NCBI GenBank assembly: GCA_013329455.1
Contig: DUKF01000229.1
Span: 1-9,557, forward strand
DNA length: 9,557 nt
DNA from: Methanotrichaceae archaeon
Lineage (GTDB): Archaea; Halobacteriota; Methanosarcinia; Methanotrichales; Methanotrichaceae
Direction of reading: 5' to 3'
In this document: in pieces, positions 1-6,140 of the stretch
Position numbering within the stretch: the stretch's first letter is position 1
Layout: each line of letters begins with the position of its first letter
The notes under the pieces: generated by a model
What the model saw: the letters and a program-made list of their open reading frames with translations, nothing else
Told to the model about the DNA's origin: nothing
Databases searched by the model: none
Position numbers and translations under genes: made by a program

Positions 1-338
1 TTCCTCGTCAGGGGATGGACAGCGTTTGGTCTGAGGGGTATATCTTCGGTGGCCCGTCGCACGCCCTCGGCTATAGCCTCCTCTAGGAATGGTGGTATCT
101 TGAGGTCGCGGCCGATCTCCAGATGGAAGACCGGAAGGCCCGTGTCCTGGCAGAGGGGAACCCCTTCAGAAGATGCGATCCTCACATTCTCCATTATCGC
201 TTCGAGCTGGGATCGCGCAATGGGATTCGTCTCCTTTTTGGCGGCATCCTCGATCCTTTCCGCCACCCAGGTAGGTAGAGATGTCTCTGCCTTCGCGAGG
301 ATAGCGACCGTCGCCTCGATTACGTCTTCTCGCCTCAA
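1..338 (-). CDS. fumA: Fumarate hydratase class I, alpha (N-terminal) subunit, 5' part only
   Basis: Class I fumarases use a labile 4Fe-4S cluster to interconvert fumarate and malate in the cytoplasm; archaea usually split the enzyme into an alpha and a beta subunit. About 112 residues are visible before the frame runs off the window at base 1. The family signature VPLCQDTGLPVF lies at residues 60-71, with Cys63 the expected first cluster ligand, and RPNAVHPLT at about 103-111 is also typical. The start chosen is a TTG at 338, because the next residues (RREDVIEATVAIL) match the usual N-terminal helix of the family and no in-frame ATG exists until inside the conserved region. This TTG overlaps the TGA of the upstream DUF166 gene in the sequence TTGA, which suggests translational coupling; the ribosome-binding signal is only a weak purine-rich stretch. 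The related L-tartrate dehydratase alpha subunit cannot be strictly excluded from this fragment. Confidence 0.88.
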   Translation of the reverse strand, partial: MRREDVIEATVAILAKAETSLPTWVAERIEDAAKKETNPIARSQLEAIMENVRIASSEGVPLCQDTGLPVFHLEIGRDLKIPPFLEEAIAEGVRRATEDIPLRPNAVHPLTR

Positions 339-1060
339 GATCGATCCTTCCCCCTGATCTTTATCGGCTTCGACTGATCTGCGATCTTCAGCTCTGTATC
401 TAGCCCCAGGGCTTTTTCCATGGCGTATTTGTGAAGGTCGCCGGAGGTGTGAATCCCGCCTTCGCCACCTCGGACCGCTCTGCAGGGGTACATCTGGCAG
501 AGGAGTCCAGCTCTGGGCGGCGCATCTTCCAGGCTCTTTCCCACGATGTCCTTTGCCACATGCCAGGTGCTGCCGCAGGGAGAGCCTCTAATGACCTCGA
601 CATCGGCGATGCGGCCGTCTTCCACCTCTACCTCGATCTCTGGCTGGCCGAACTTTTCGGCGAAAATGTCTACCGCCTCAACGCCGCACTTTTCAAGTGT
701 ACAGCAGATCTCGTCCACTTCGATGTAGATCCCGTACTCGTCGGCGATCTTCTGAAGCTCGGGAACCGATCCGGCTCTTCCCATCCCACCGGGCACGATC
801 ACGGCCTGAGCTCTACCCTTCCCCGCCCTGATGACGATCTCGGGGGTGACGTCTGGGTGGAGGGCGTAGGTGATGATCAGGTCTGACTTGAAAAACTCCG
901 GGTCCAGGTCCAGATCGTCGAGGAACTCCTCAGGGTCTTCGATGAAATCTGGCAAGAACTGGGGAAGATCGATCGAGACCACCTCGAAATCGGTTTTGTC
1001 TTTGATTGTCTCGATGAGACGCTCGCCGTACTTGCCCCTGGTGACGACTCCGACTCGCAT
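335..1060 (-). CDS. DUF166 family protein (PF02593), cysteine-rich, function unproven
   Basis: The 241-residue product matches the archaeal DUF166 family, sometimes labelled thymidylate synthase-like in databases; I know of no solid biochemical support for that label and do not adopt it. The N-terminal MRVGVVTRGKYGERLIETI is family-like, followed by an acidic stretch (about 41-60) and alternating strands and helices. Six cysteines cluster in the second half: C119, C120, C125, C162 in SPCGST, and C188 and C193 in CQMYPC. That arrangement suggests a metal or Fe-S site (inference). The start is the ATG at 1060 rather than the further upstream start of the open frame, because the extra 23 residues look non-family and would cross the promoter. 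The gene overlaps the fumarase alpha start by four bases, so the two probably form an operon. It is divergent from cfbB. Confidence 0.85.
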   Translation of the reverse strand: MRVGVVTRGKYGERLIETIKDKTDFEVVSIDLPQFLPDFIEDPEEFLDDLDLDPEFFKSDLIITYALHPDVTPEIVIRAGKGRAQAVIVPGGMGRAGSVPELQKIADEYGIYIEVDEICCTLEKCGVEAVDIFAEKFGQPEIEVEVEDGRIADVEVIRGSPCGSTWHVAKDIVGKSLEDAPPRAGLLCQMYPCRAVRGGEGGIHTSGDLHKYAMEKALGLDTELKIADQSKPIKIRGKDRS

Positions 1061-1080
1061 GTTCGTTTCATGACGAGGAG

Positions 1081-1098
1081 TGGTTATAGAGTTTGTCT
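1081..1098 (-). promoter_or_regulatory. Putative TATA promoter of the DUF166-fumarase operon
   Basis: On the minus strand the sequence ACAAACTCTATAA gives a TATA-like core (CTATAA, 1089 to 1084) preceded by an A-rich BRE-like stretch. Its centre is about 26 bases upstream of the ATG at 1060, the normal archaeal TATA-to-start distance, so the transcript may be leaderless. This agrees with the absence of a Shine-Dalgarno sequence. Nearly the same element (ACAAACTATAA) precedes polB. Confidence 0.4.
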
Positions 1099-1119
1099 CG
1101 GAGTCTGGTCCTTCTCGGA

Positions 1120-1132
1120 GAAAGTACATTTA
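1120..1132 (+). promoter_or_regulatory. Possible weak TATA promoter of cfbB/cbiA
   Basis: GAAAGTACATTTA lies 22-34 bases before the ATG at 1154 and resembles a weak BRE plus TATA box. No Shine-Dalgarno sequence is seen before the ATG, so a leaderless or very short-leader transcript would fit. The element is poor and the call is tentative. Confidence 0.28.
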
Positions 1133-1153
1133 CCTTGGATCCGATCGAAGATC

Positions 1154-2488
1154 ATGAAGCCTTGCGTCCTGGTCGCGGGAACCCACAGCGGCGTTGGCAA
1201 GACCACGGTGGTTTTGGGCCTCTTGGCGGCCCTCAAGAGGCGGGGCCACAAGGTTCAGCCCTTCAAGGTGGGGCCCGACTTCATCGATCCCACTCACCAC
1301 ACCGCCATCTGCGAAAGAGCATCCAGAAACCTCGACACCTTCATGATGGGCGAGGATGGCGTCCGGAGGTCCTTCGCCAGAGGGATCGAAGGGGCAGACG
1401 TCGCCGTCATTGAGGGGGTTATGGGCCTGTACGACGGCCTTGACGCAACACAGATCGCATCTTCAGCCCACGTTGCGAAAGCCCTGAATGCCCCAGTCCT
1501 CCTGGTCATAAACGTCCACGGAACCTCCAGGAGCGCGGCGGCCATGGCCCTCGGCTACGCGAAGTTCGACCCCGAGGTTGAGATCGCTGGTCTCATTTTG
1601 AACAGGGTCGGAAGCGAGCGCCACCTCTCTCTCCTGCAGGAGGCGCTAAAACCCCTGAAAATTCCCATACTGGCCGCTCTTCCCAGGAAAGGCGAGATCT
1701 CGCTTCCCAGCCGTCACCTCGGGTTGACGATGGGGTTTGAGAGCCGCCACGACCTGGATGCCCTCGCCGATTTCGTCGAGGAGAACGCCGACCTCGACCG
1801 GATCCTGGAGCTTGGTTGCGAGGTTCCCTCTGCTGAGCCGCTGCCAGAGTTCAGAGGGAACCGGATCAAAATCGGGGTCGCATACGATGAGGCCTTCTGC
1901 TTTTACTACCAGGAGAACTTCGACGAGCTTCGAAGGCTCGGCGCTGACATCGAGTTCTTCAGCCCGATGCGTGACTCCCTGCCGGACGTTCAGGGCTTGT
2001 ATCTTGGCGGCGGCTACCCGGAGCTCTACGCCGAGGCCCTGGAGATGTCACAAACTCGCCACGAGATCAAAAAGGCCGCCGAGGATGGGATGCCAATCTA
2101 CGGCGAGTGCGGCGGCCTGATGTATCTCTGCGAATCGGTGATCTCGAAAGACGGGGATTCGGAGAACAAGATGGCTGGGATCCTCCCCGCATCCACTCAA
2201 ATGACTGGGAGGCTCCAGGCCCTCGGCTACGTCGAGGGGAACGTCGTCTGCGAAAATCCGATCGTCGAGAGGGGAAGGGTGATCAGAGGTCACGAGTTCC
2301 ACTACTCGAAGATGGACTGCGCGAGAGATGCCAGGTTCGCCTATCGGTTCCGGCGCGGGAAGGGGATCCTGGAGGATAAAGACGGTCTCGTCGAGCACGA
2401 AGCTCTGGGAAGCTATCTACACACCCACGTCTACTCGTTCCCGATGGAGCGGTTCGTTGAGAGCTGCAGGATGTACGGGAGAAAGTGA
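1154..2488 (+). CDS. cfbB: Cobyrinate / Ni-sirohydrochlorin a,c-diamide synthase (CbiA/CfbB family)
   Basis: This cytoplasmic ATP- and glutamine-dependent enzyme amidates the a and c acetate side chains of a tetrapyrrole: cobyrinate in cobamide synthesis (CbiA) or Ni-sirohydrochlorin in coenzyme F430 synthesis (CfbB). The 444-residue length is normal for the family. The N-terminal synthetase domain carries a P-loop GTHSGVGKTT (9-18), KVGPDFIDPTHH (38-49) and EGVMGLYDG (87-95). The C-terminal class I-like glutaminase domain carries GGGYPELYAE (285-294), the catalytic cysteine C319 in YGECGGLMYL, RGHEFHYS (378-385) and the final histidine motif SYLHTHVYS (420-428, H423). The start is the ATG at 1154, immediately before the MKPCVLVAGTHSGVGKT core; 28 further upstream residues in the open frame look unrelated. 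No other cfb or cbi gene is nearby, so the sequence alone does not separate CfbB from CbiA; the symbol rests on the presumed methanogen host. Confidence 0.9.
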   Translation: MKPCVLVAGTHSGVGKTTVVLGLLAALKRRGHKVQPFKVGPDFIDPTHHTAICERASRNLDTFMMGEDGVRRSFARGIEGADVAVIEGVMGLYDGLDATQIASSAHVAKALNAPVLLVINVHGTSRSAAAMALGYAKFDPEVEIAGLILNRVGSERHLSLLQEALKPLKIPILAALPRKGEISLPSRHLGLTMGFESRHDLDALADFVEENADLDRILELGCEVPSAEPLPEFRGNRIKIGVAYDEAFCFYYQENFDELRRLGADIEFFSPMRDSLPDVQGLYLGGGYPELYAEALEMSQTRHEIKKAAEDGMPIYGECGGLMYLCESVISKDGDSENKMAGILPASTQMTGRLQALGYVEGNVVCENPIVERGRVIRGHEFHYSKMDCARDARFAYRFRRGKGILEDKDGLVEHEALGSYLHTHVYSFPMERFVESCRMYGRK

Positions 2489-2500
2489 GCTGAAAGATCA

Positions 2501-2570
2501 AAAAGGGAGGAAGGAGGCTCTGCCGAACGCCTGCAAGTCGCCCTCCTTCACTTTTTTACCGAGTTTTTTT
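2501..2570 (+). terminator. Terminator downstream of cfbB, with hairpin and two oligo-T tracts
   Basis: A seven-base stem AAGGAGG (2511-2517) / CCTCCTT (2542-2548) is followed closely by T6 (2552-2557) and T7 (2564-2570). Oligo-T on the coding strand is the main signal for archaeal termination. On the opposite strand an oligo-T run (complement of A at 2500-2504) may serve the convergent membrane-protein gene ending at 2586, so the 97-bp gap may terminate both directions. The 24-base loop is long, and the T tracts are the stronger evidence. Confidence 0.6.
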
Positions 2571-2585
2571 CCTTGGGAGCAGACC

Positions 2586-3146
2586 TCATCCTTCGGTCGC
2601 TTTTTCTAAATTCGCTTCAGCGGACTGCGATGTTTCTTTGCCCGCCTTTTCCTCTTCGGGCTTTGGTTTAACTTCGTCCCTTGCTGCGGTCTTGGCACCG
2701 AAGTAGAAGCCGGTGGCGATTCCCACCAGTTGAATATACGCGATCACGATCTCCTTGCCAATTTCGACTTCTTTCCCCATGACTATCGAGAAGAGCGCAA
2801 GTATGGTGAACGCAAGAACCAGCACTCCGGCCACGGCTCTTCTCAGCTCTCCCTTGCTCAGAGTCTGGTCAGCCAGGCATCCTAAGAATATCAGGAACAA
2901 GAAGACAAAAGATACGAAGGCGATCGCCACCCAGGCATCGACGATGGTGAGTTTTGACCCCAATATATCCGTAGCATTGACGGACTGATTCAAATCAACG
3001 GTTGCATTCAAATGCGCTATGGCCAAGTCCTTTTTACTATTTATCCCCGTTACGGTGATCCATCCCAGGACTATCACGACCACGGCAAACATGATCGATA
3101 CTATTATGAGTCCTCTCCCACTGCCCACGTCGTCATGTGGTTTCAT
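2586..3146 (-). CDS. Hypothetical four-helix membrane protein with charged cytoplasmic tail
   Basis: I do not recognise a characterised family for this 186-residue protein. Hydrophobic segments lie at about 13-34, 68-91, 103-123 and 132-150. The last ends in GFYFGAK, a helix end seen in assorted small membrane proteins. The loop between helices 1 and 2 has three N-glycosylation sequons (N47-A-T, N53-Q-S, N57-A-T), suggesting it faces outward and that the N- and C-termini are cytoplasmic. The tail from about 155 is rich in Glu and Lys, is low complexity and is probably disordered. The ATG at 3146 has a strong Shine-Dalgarno GAGGAGGG nine bases upstream. The gene is transcribed divergently from the helicase-HNH gene and shares with it an operator-like motif. 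Its function is unknown; a sensor, anchor or membrane-acting partner of the nuclease is only speculation. Confidence 0.8.
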   Translation of the reverse strand: MKPHDDVGSGRGLIIVSIMFAVVVIVLGWITVTGINSKKDLAIAHLNATVDLNQSVNATDILGSKLTIVDAWVAIAFVSFVFLFLIFLGCLADQTLSKGELRRAVAGVLVLAFTILALFSIVMGKEVEIGKEIVIAYIQLVGIATGFYFGAKTAARDEVKPKPEEEKAGKETSQSAEANLEKATEG

Positions 3147-3155
3147 AAAATATAT

Positions 3156-3163
3156 CCCTCCTC
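3156..3163 (-). promoter_or_regulatory. Strong ribosome-binding site of the membrane-protein gene
   Basis: GAGGAGGG on the minus strand, nine bases before the ATG at 3146, is one of only two clear Shine-Dalgarno sequences in the window and fixes the start of this gene. Confidence 0.75.
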
Positions 3164-3206
3164 GTTTTAAACATAAAATAATCTTATTTCTAGATCATTA
3201 AGCTTT

Positions 3207-3221
3207 CGATATAAATTTTCA
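3207..3221 (-). promoter_or_regulatory. BRE/TATA promoter of the membrane-protein gene
   Basis: On the minus strand GAAAATTTATATCG combines a BRE-like purine run with TTTATATC, close to the archaeal consensus. Transcription should begin near 3186, leaving a leader of about 40 bases that includes the Shine-Dalgarno sequence. Confidence 0.6.
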
Positions 3222-3253
3222 GTGTATATTATATAGGAAGTATTTTGAGATGG

Positions 3254-3265
3254 GACTTATTTTTA
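3254..3265 (+). promoter_or_regulatory. Putative TATA promoter of the helicase-HNH gene
   Basis: ACTTATTTTTA is centred about 30 bases before the ATG at 3291, which would give a start site near 3286 and an almost leaderless transcript. A more canonical TATA-like stretch, TGTATATTATATAGG (3224-3238), lies further upstream and would give a leader of about 30 bases. The sequence does not decide between them. Confidence 0.4.
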
Positions 3266-3290
3266 CAGAAAATGATCAAATAAGAGCGAA

Positions 3291-6095
3291 ATGTTTTTTA
3301 CAAACCCAAGAAATGAATCAAAGACGCCCATGACCGACACTCCCAATTATTGCTGCAAATACGATCTCTCCAAATCCCGCAAGAACAATTCACCGAAAAC
3401 TCCTGCCAGCCATCAGTCTGCGGCACTTGAAAAACTGTCGCGCTGGTACGAGAGTCATCCAAAACCCCATGCAGGAACCATTCTTGTCTTGCCTACCGGC
3501 GGCGGAAAGACCTTCACTGCGGCTCGTTTTCTCTGCAAGACGGCTCTTTCGGACGGATACAAGGTCCTCTGGCTGGCTCACACCCATCACCTCCTGGAGC
3601 AGGCTTTCAAGAGCCTGGAAGAGGATCTGGGACAGATCGCCGAGCCAAGAAGGTCCCTGAAAGTAAGAGTCGTCTCGGGAACAAAAGACCACTATCCAGT
3701 CTATGAAATCAAGCCTGACGATGACGTTGTCATCGCGACGCTCCAGACTATCAGCAAAGCCCACAAAGAGCACCACAGGGCGCTGGAGGGTTTCCTCAAA
3801 TCCGCAGACGGAAAATTGTTCGTAATCTTCGACGAGGCGCATCACGCGCCCGCGCCGAGCTATCGAAAGCTGATCCAGAGTCTGCGAGATCAAATCCCGG
3901 ATATGTACGTTTTCGGGCTGACCGCAACCCCGACCTACACCGACAAAGGCCGCGAAGGGTGGCTTGCCGAACTCTTCCCTCAGCGGATCGCCTACCAGGT
4001 CGCGCCACAGAAGCTGATGGCAGAGGGGATTCTGGCAGAGCCCGTGCCCGAGAAGTACGATACAAACTTCGAGCCGGATTTCGACGAGCGAGAATATCAG
4101 AAATGGATAGGGACCTTTCGAGACATCCCCGAGGATATCATCGGACAACTGGCAGAAAATCGGGCGAGAAATGAGTATATCGGCGCAACTTATGTAGGAA
4201 ATCGTGAGAGGTACGGCAAGACGATCATCTTCGCTGATCGCTGGTATCAGTGCGAAGTCATCGGCGAATATCTCGAAAAACGTGGAGTTCGAGCAGGGGC
4301 AGTTTATTCTCACGTGGTCAAAGGCAGCAGCAAGAAGACTGCCGATGAGAACAACAAGCGAGTTCTCGAAAATTTTAAGGCCGGAGAGCTGGACGTCATC
4401 CTTAACATTCGGATGCTCACGGAGGGAACTGATGTTCCCGACGCGGAAAGCGCCTTCATCACCCGTCAGACCACCAGCCGAAACCTCATGACCCAGATGG
4501 TGGGCCGCGCCCTGCGCGGCCCAAAGTTCGGCGGGACAGAAAAGGCTCATCTCGTTTTCTTCACGGACGGATGGCGGCAGCTCATAAACTGGGCGGAGTA
4601 CGAGATGCCAGGTGGTGACATTGATAGCGAAGAACCGAAGCCCGGAGAGCGTCCACCCTTGCAGTACATCTCGATCGAACTCGTCCGCAAACTGGCGATG
4701 CAGATGGACACTGGCCTCAACGTCAATGCGACTCCATTTTTGCAGCTCCTGCCGGCTGGATGGTATCTTGTCGATTACACCGCCCAGCTGAACGGGAGCG
4801 ATAACCTTGAGCCGATAAAAAGGCTGGTCATGGTCTTCGATCACGAAAAAGAGGCTTACGAAAGCCTCATAAATGGATCGGGTCGCGAGGATCTTGCGGG
4901 ATTTGAGGATGAAAACGTCCAGTTCGAAGATGTGATTGGTTTAGTAGAGGCCCAGAAGATCGAATTCTTCCCAGAACCTCAGAGCCATTTTGGGTCCAAC
5001 CTGGATCAGGATATTTTCAGTATCCTCCGTCACATGGCGCAGAGCAGCTCACGGCCTAAATTCTTCCCGTTCAAAGAGCGGGAGAATCATGACTTGGACA
5101 TGGTGGCAAAAGAGCAGATCGATAAAGACACTGGACCCACCCGGTTAAACCAAGAGCTTCAGAGAGAATACTGCCGGTATGATCGGTACTGGAACGTGAT
5201 TTATCCGTCGTATGGTCACTTCAAAAGTCATTATGATGGTTGCGCCAACATGATACTCAATCCGCCTTCGCCTGGAGAAAACACCGGTGAAGAAGTTGAG
5301 CATCCGCCTGTTCCCCCCACTGATGAGGAAAAAATCCAGATCAAAGAACGTGATGGATATAAGTGCCTATGTTGCGGATCGACAAATAGACTGCAGGTCG
5401 ATCACATCTATCCAAAGTACTGGGGAGGATCGAACAATCCTGAAAACCTCCAGACTATGTGCGGTAAATGTAACGGCAGAAAGGGAACTGATACCATCAA
5501 CTTTCGTGATCATGAGATGAAACTTACGACACCCACTGAATCCCTGCCAAAGTTCGAAATGCCAGAAGGACCACAAGCAAACGATATTGAGAGATGGAAA
5601 GAGTTCGTCAGCAAGACAATCAACTTCTTCTACAAATGTGGTGCCGTTCAGGAGGTCGTAATTCATGATATTGGGTACTATTTCTATAACTGGCAGATTC
5701 TGCTCTATCCCGGCAACGATCCAAAATGGCTTGAGCCTTACCTTCCAGAATTGCTCAAACGTATACGCAATGCAAGAGAACCCACGAAATACGGAAGTCC
5801 CAACAAGATCACGGTGCAGTCTCTGGACAGAAAATGCGAGACGAAAGACGAGACTCCATTTGTCGGGCCCGTCCAATGGATAAAAGACAAATTGACTGGT
5901 AAAGTTGAGACTGCAGAAGTGATGAACTTTGTCGGATCCAGAGACTCAAATAAATACCACCATCCGAGCTGTGGTTGGGCAAAAAGAATCCCGGCCGAAG
6001 ATCTGATCTCGTTTCCAAATCCTGAAGCTGCAAAAAGTCGTGGATACTTCCCGTGCAGGGTCTGCAAACCGAACGGAAGGAGAAAGCAGTCGTAA
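3291..6095 (+). CDS. SF2 DEAH-type helicase fused to HNH nuclease and Ada-like zinc module
   Basis: A 934-residue multidomain protein, probably an ATP-driven DNA translocase with its own nuclease. The helicase core resembles COG1061/type III restriction helicases: LPTGGGKT (67-74), IFDEAH (179-184), GLTATP (209-214), LTEGTD (376-381) and QMVGRALRG (402-410). Residues about 440-680 form a region I do not recognise. An HNH domain follows: CLCC (692-695), VDHI (703-706), NPENLQTMC (716-724), C727 and N728, the usual zinc-supported HNH/HNN layout with all core residues present. Residues about 740-875 are unassigned. The C-terminus (880-927) has YHHPSC (889-894) and PCRVC (921-925) with an intervening F908 and GY, like the zinc-binding module found in Ada and at the end of some nucleases. 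The start at 3291 is uncertain; ATG 3330 is an alternative, and neither has a clear Shine-Dalgarno. The second half of the gene is less GC-rich than the flanking genes. A role in defence or DNA processing is inference. Confidence 0.85.
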   Translation: MFFTNPRNESKTPMTDTPNYCCKYDLSKSRKNNSPKTPASHQSAALEKLSRWYESHPKPHAGTILVLPTGGGKTFTAARFLCKTALSDGYKVLWLAHTHHLLEQAFKSLEEDLGQIAEPRRSLKVRVVSGTKDHYPVYEIKPDDDVVIATLQTISKAHKEHHRALEGFLKSADGKLFVIFDEAHHAPAPSYRKLIQSLRDQIPDMYVFGLTATPTYTDKGREGWLAELFPQRIAYQVAPQKLMAEGILAEPVPEKYDTNFEPDFDEREYQKWIGTFRDIPEDIIGQLAENRARNEYIGATYVGNRERYGKTIIFADRWYQCEVIGEYLEKRGVRAGAVYSHVVKGSSKKTADENNKRVLENFKAGELDVILNIRMLTEGTDVPDAESAFITRQTTSRNLMTQMVGRALRGPKFGGTEKAHLVFFTDGWRQLINWAEYEMPGGDIDSEEPKPGERPPLQYISIELVRKLAMQMDTGLNVNATPFLQLLPAGWYLVDYTAQLNGSDNLEPIKRLVMVFDHEKEAYESLINGSGREDLAGFEDENVQFEDVIGLVEAQKIEFFPEPQSHFGSNLDQDIFSILRHMAQSSSRPKFFPFKERENHDLDMVAKEQIDKDTGPTRLNQELQREYCRYDRYWNVIYPSYGHFKSHYDGCANMILNPPSPGENTGEEVEHPPVPPTDEEKIQIKERDGYKCLCCGSTNRLQVDHIYPKYWGGSNNPENLQTMCGKCNGRKGTDTINFRDHEMKLTTPTESLPKFEMPEGPQANDIERWKEFVSKTINFFYKCGAVQEVVIHDIGYYFYNWQILLYPGNDPKWLEPYLPELLKRIRNAREPTKYGSPNKITVQSLDRKCETKDETPFVGPVQWIKDKLTGKVETAEVMNFVGSRDSNKYHHPSCGWAKRIPAEDLISFPNPEAAKSRGYFPCRVCKPNGRRKQS

Positions 6096-6127
6096 TATCC
6101 GCCTTTGTGCGAACTGGATGAAATATT

Positions 6128-6133
6128 GAGGTG
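6128..6133 (+). promoter_or_regulatory. Ribosome-binding site of the flavoprotein gene
   Basis: GAGGTG lies seven bases before the ATG at 6141 and matches the archaeal anti-Shine-Dalgarno. It fixes the start. Because no good TATA box or terminator lies in the 45-bp gap after the helicase gene, the flavoprotein could be translated from a shared transcript. Confidence 0.7.
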
Positions 6134-6140
6134 TTGAAAA

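Larger units (their letters stand above)
3183..3284. repeat. Paired operator-like repeat in the divergent promoter region
   Basis: The right arm AATGATCAAATAAG (3271-3284) reappears inverted in the left arm (3183-3199), which read on the minus strand is AATGATC-TAG-AAATAAG. All 14 bases match, and the left copy has three extra bases in the middle. Read in the direction of each gene, both copies have the same orientation and begin about 6-9 bases after a TATA-like box, covering the expected transcription start. That is a standard place for an archaeal repressor site. The region is AT-rich, which raises the odds of chance matches. Confidence 0.5.

Noticed and set aside
49..357. 102-residue + strand frame at the left edge
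   Set aside because: The minus strand here encodes fumarase alpha with its CQDTG motif; the + frame is a shadow.
1061..1153. N-terminal extensions of DUF166 and cfbB that would make the two genes overlap
   Set aside because: The extra residues are not family-like and would cover both promoter regions; internal ATGs at 1060 and 1154 begin exactly at the conserved cores.
3134..3175. Short upstream ORF (about 13 codons) in the leader of the membrane-protein gene
   Set aside because: It has no ribosome-binding site and overlaps the strong Shine-Dalgarno of the main gene; it is probably chance.
3390..4844. 484-residue open frame on the minus strand
   Set aside because: It lies antisense to the helicase core, whose motifs are unambiguous in the + frame; the minus translation shows no family motif and has no start signal.
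3291..6095. HNH domain as a homing endonuclease or group I/II intron product
   Set aside because: The HNH sits in frame inside a continuous helicase protein, and there are no intron or intein splice features.
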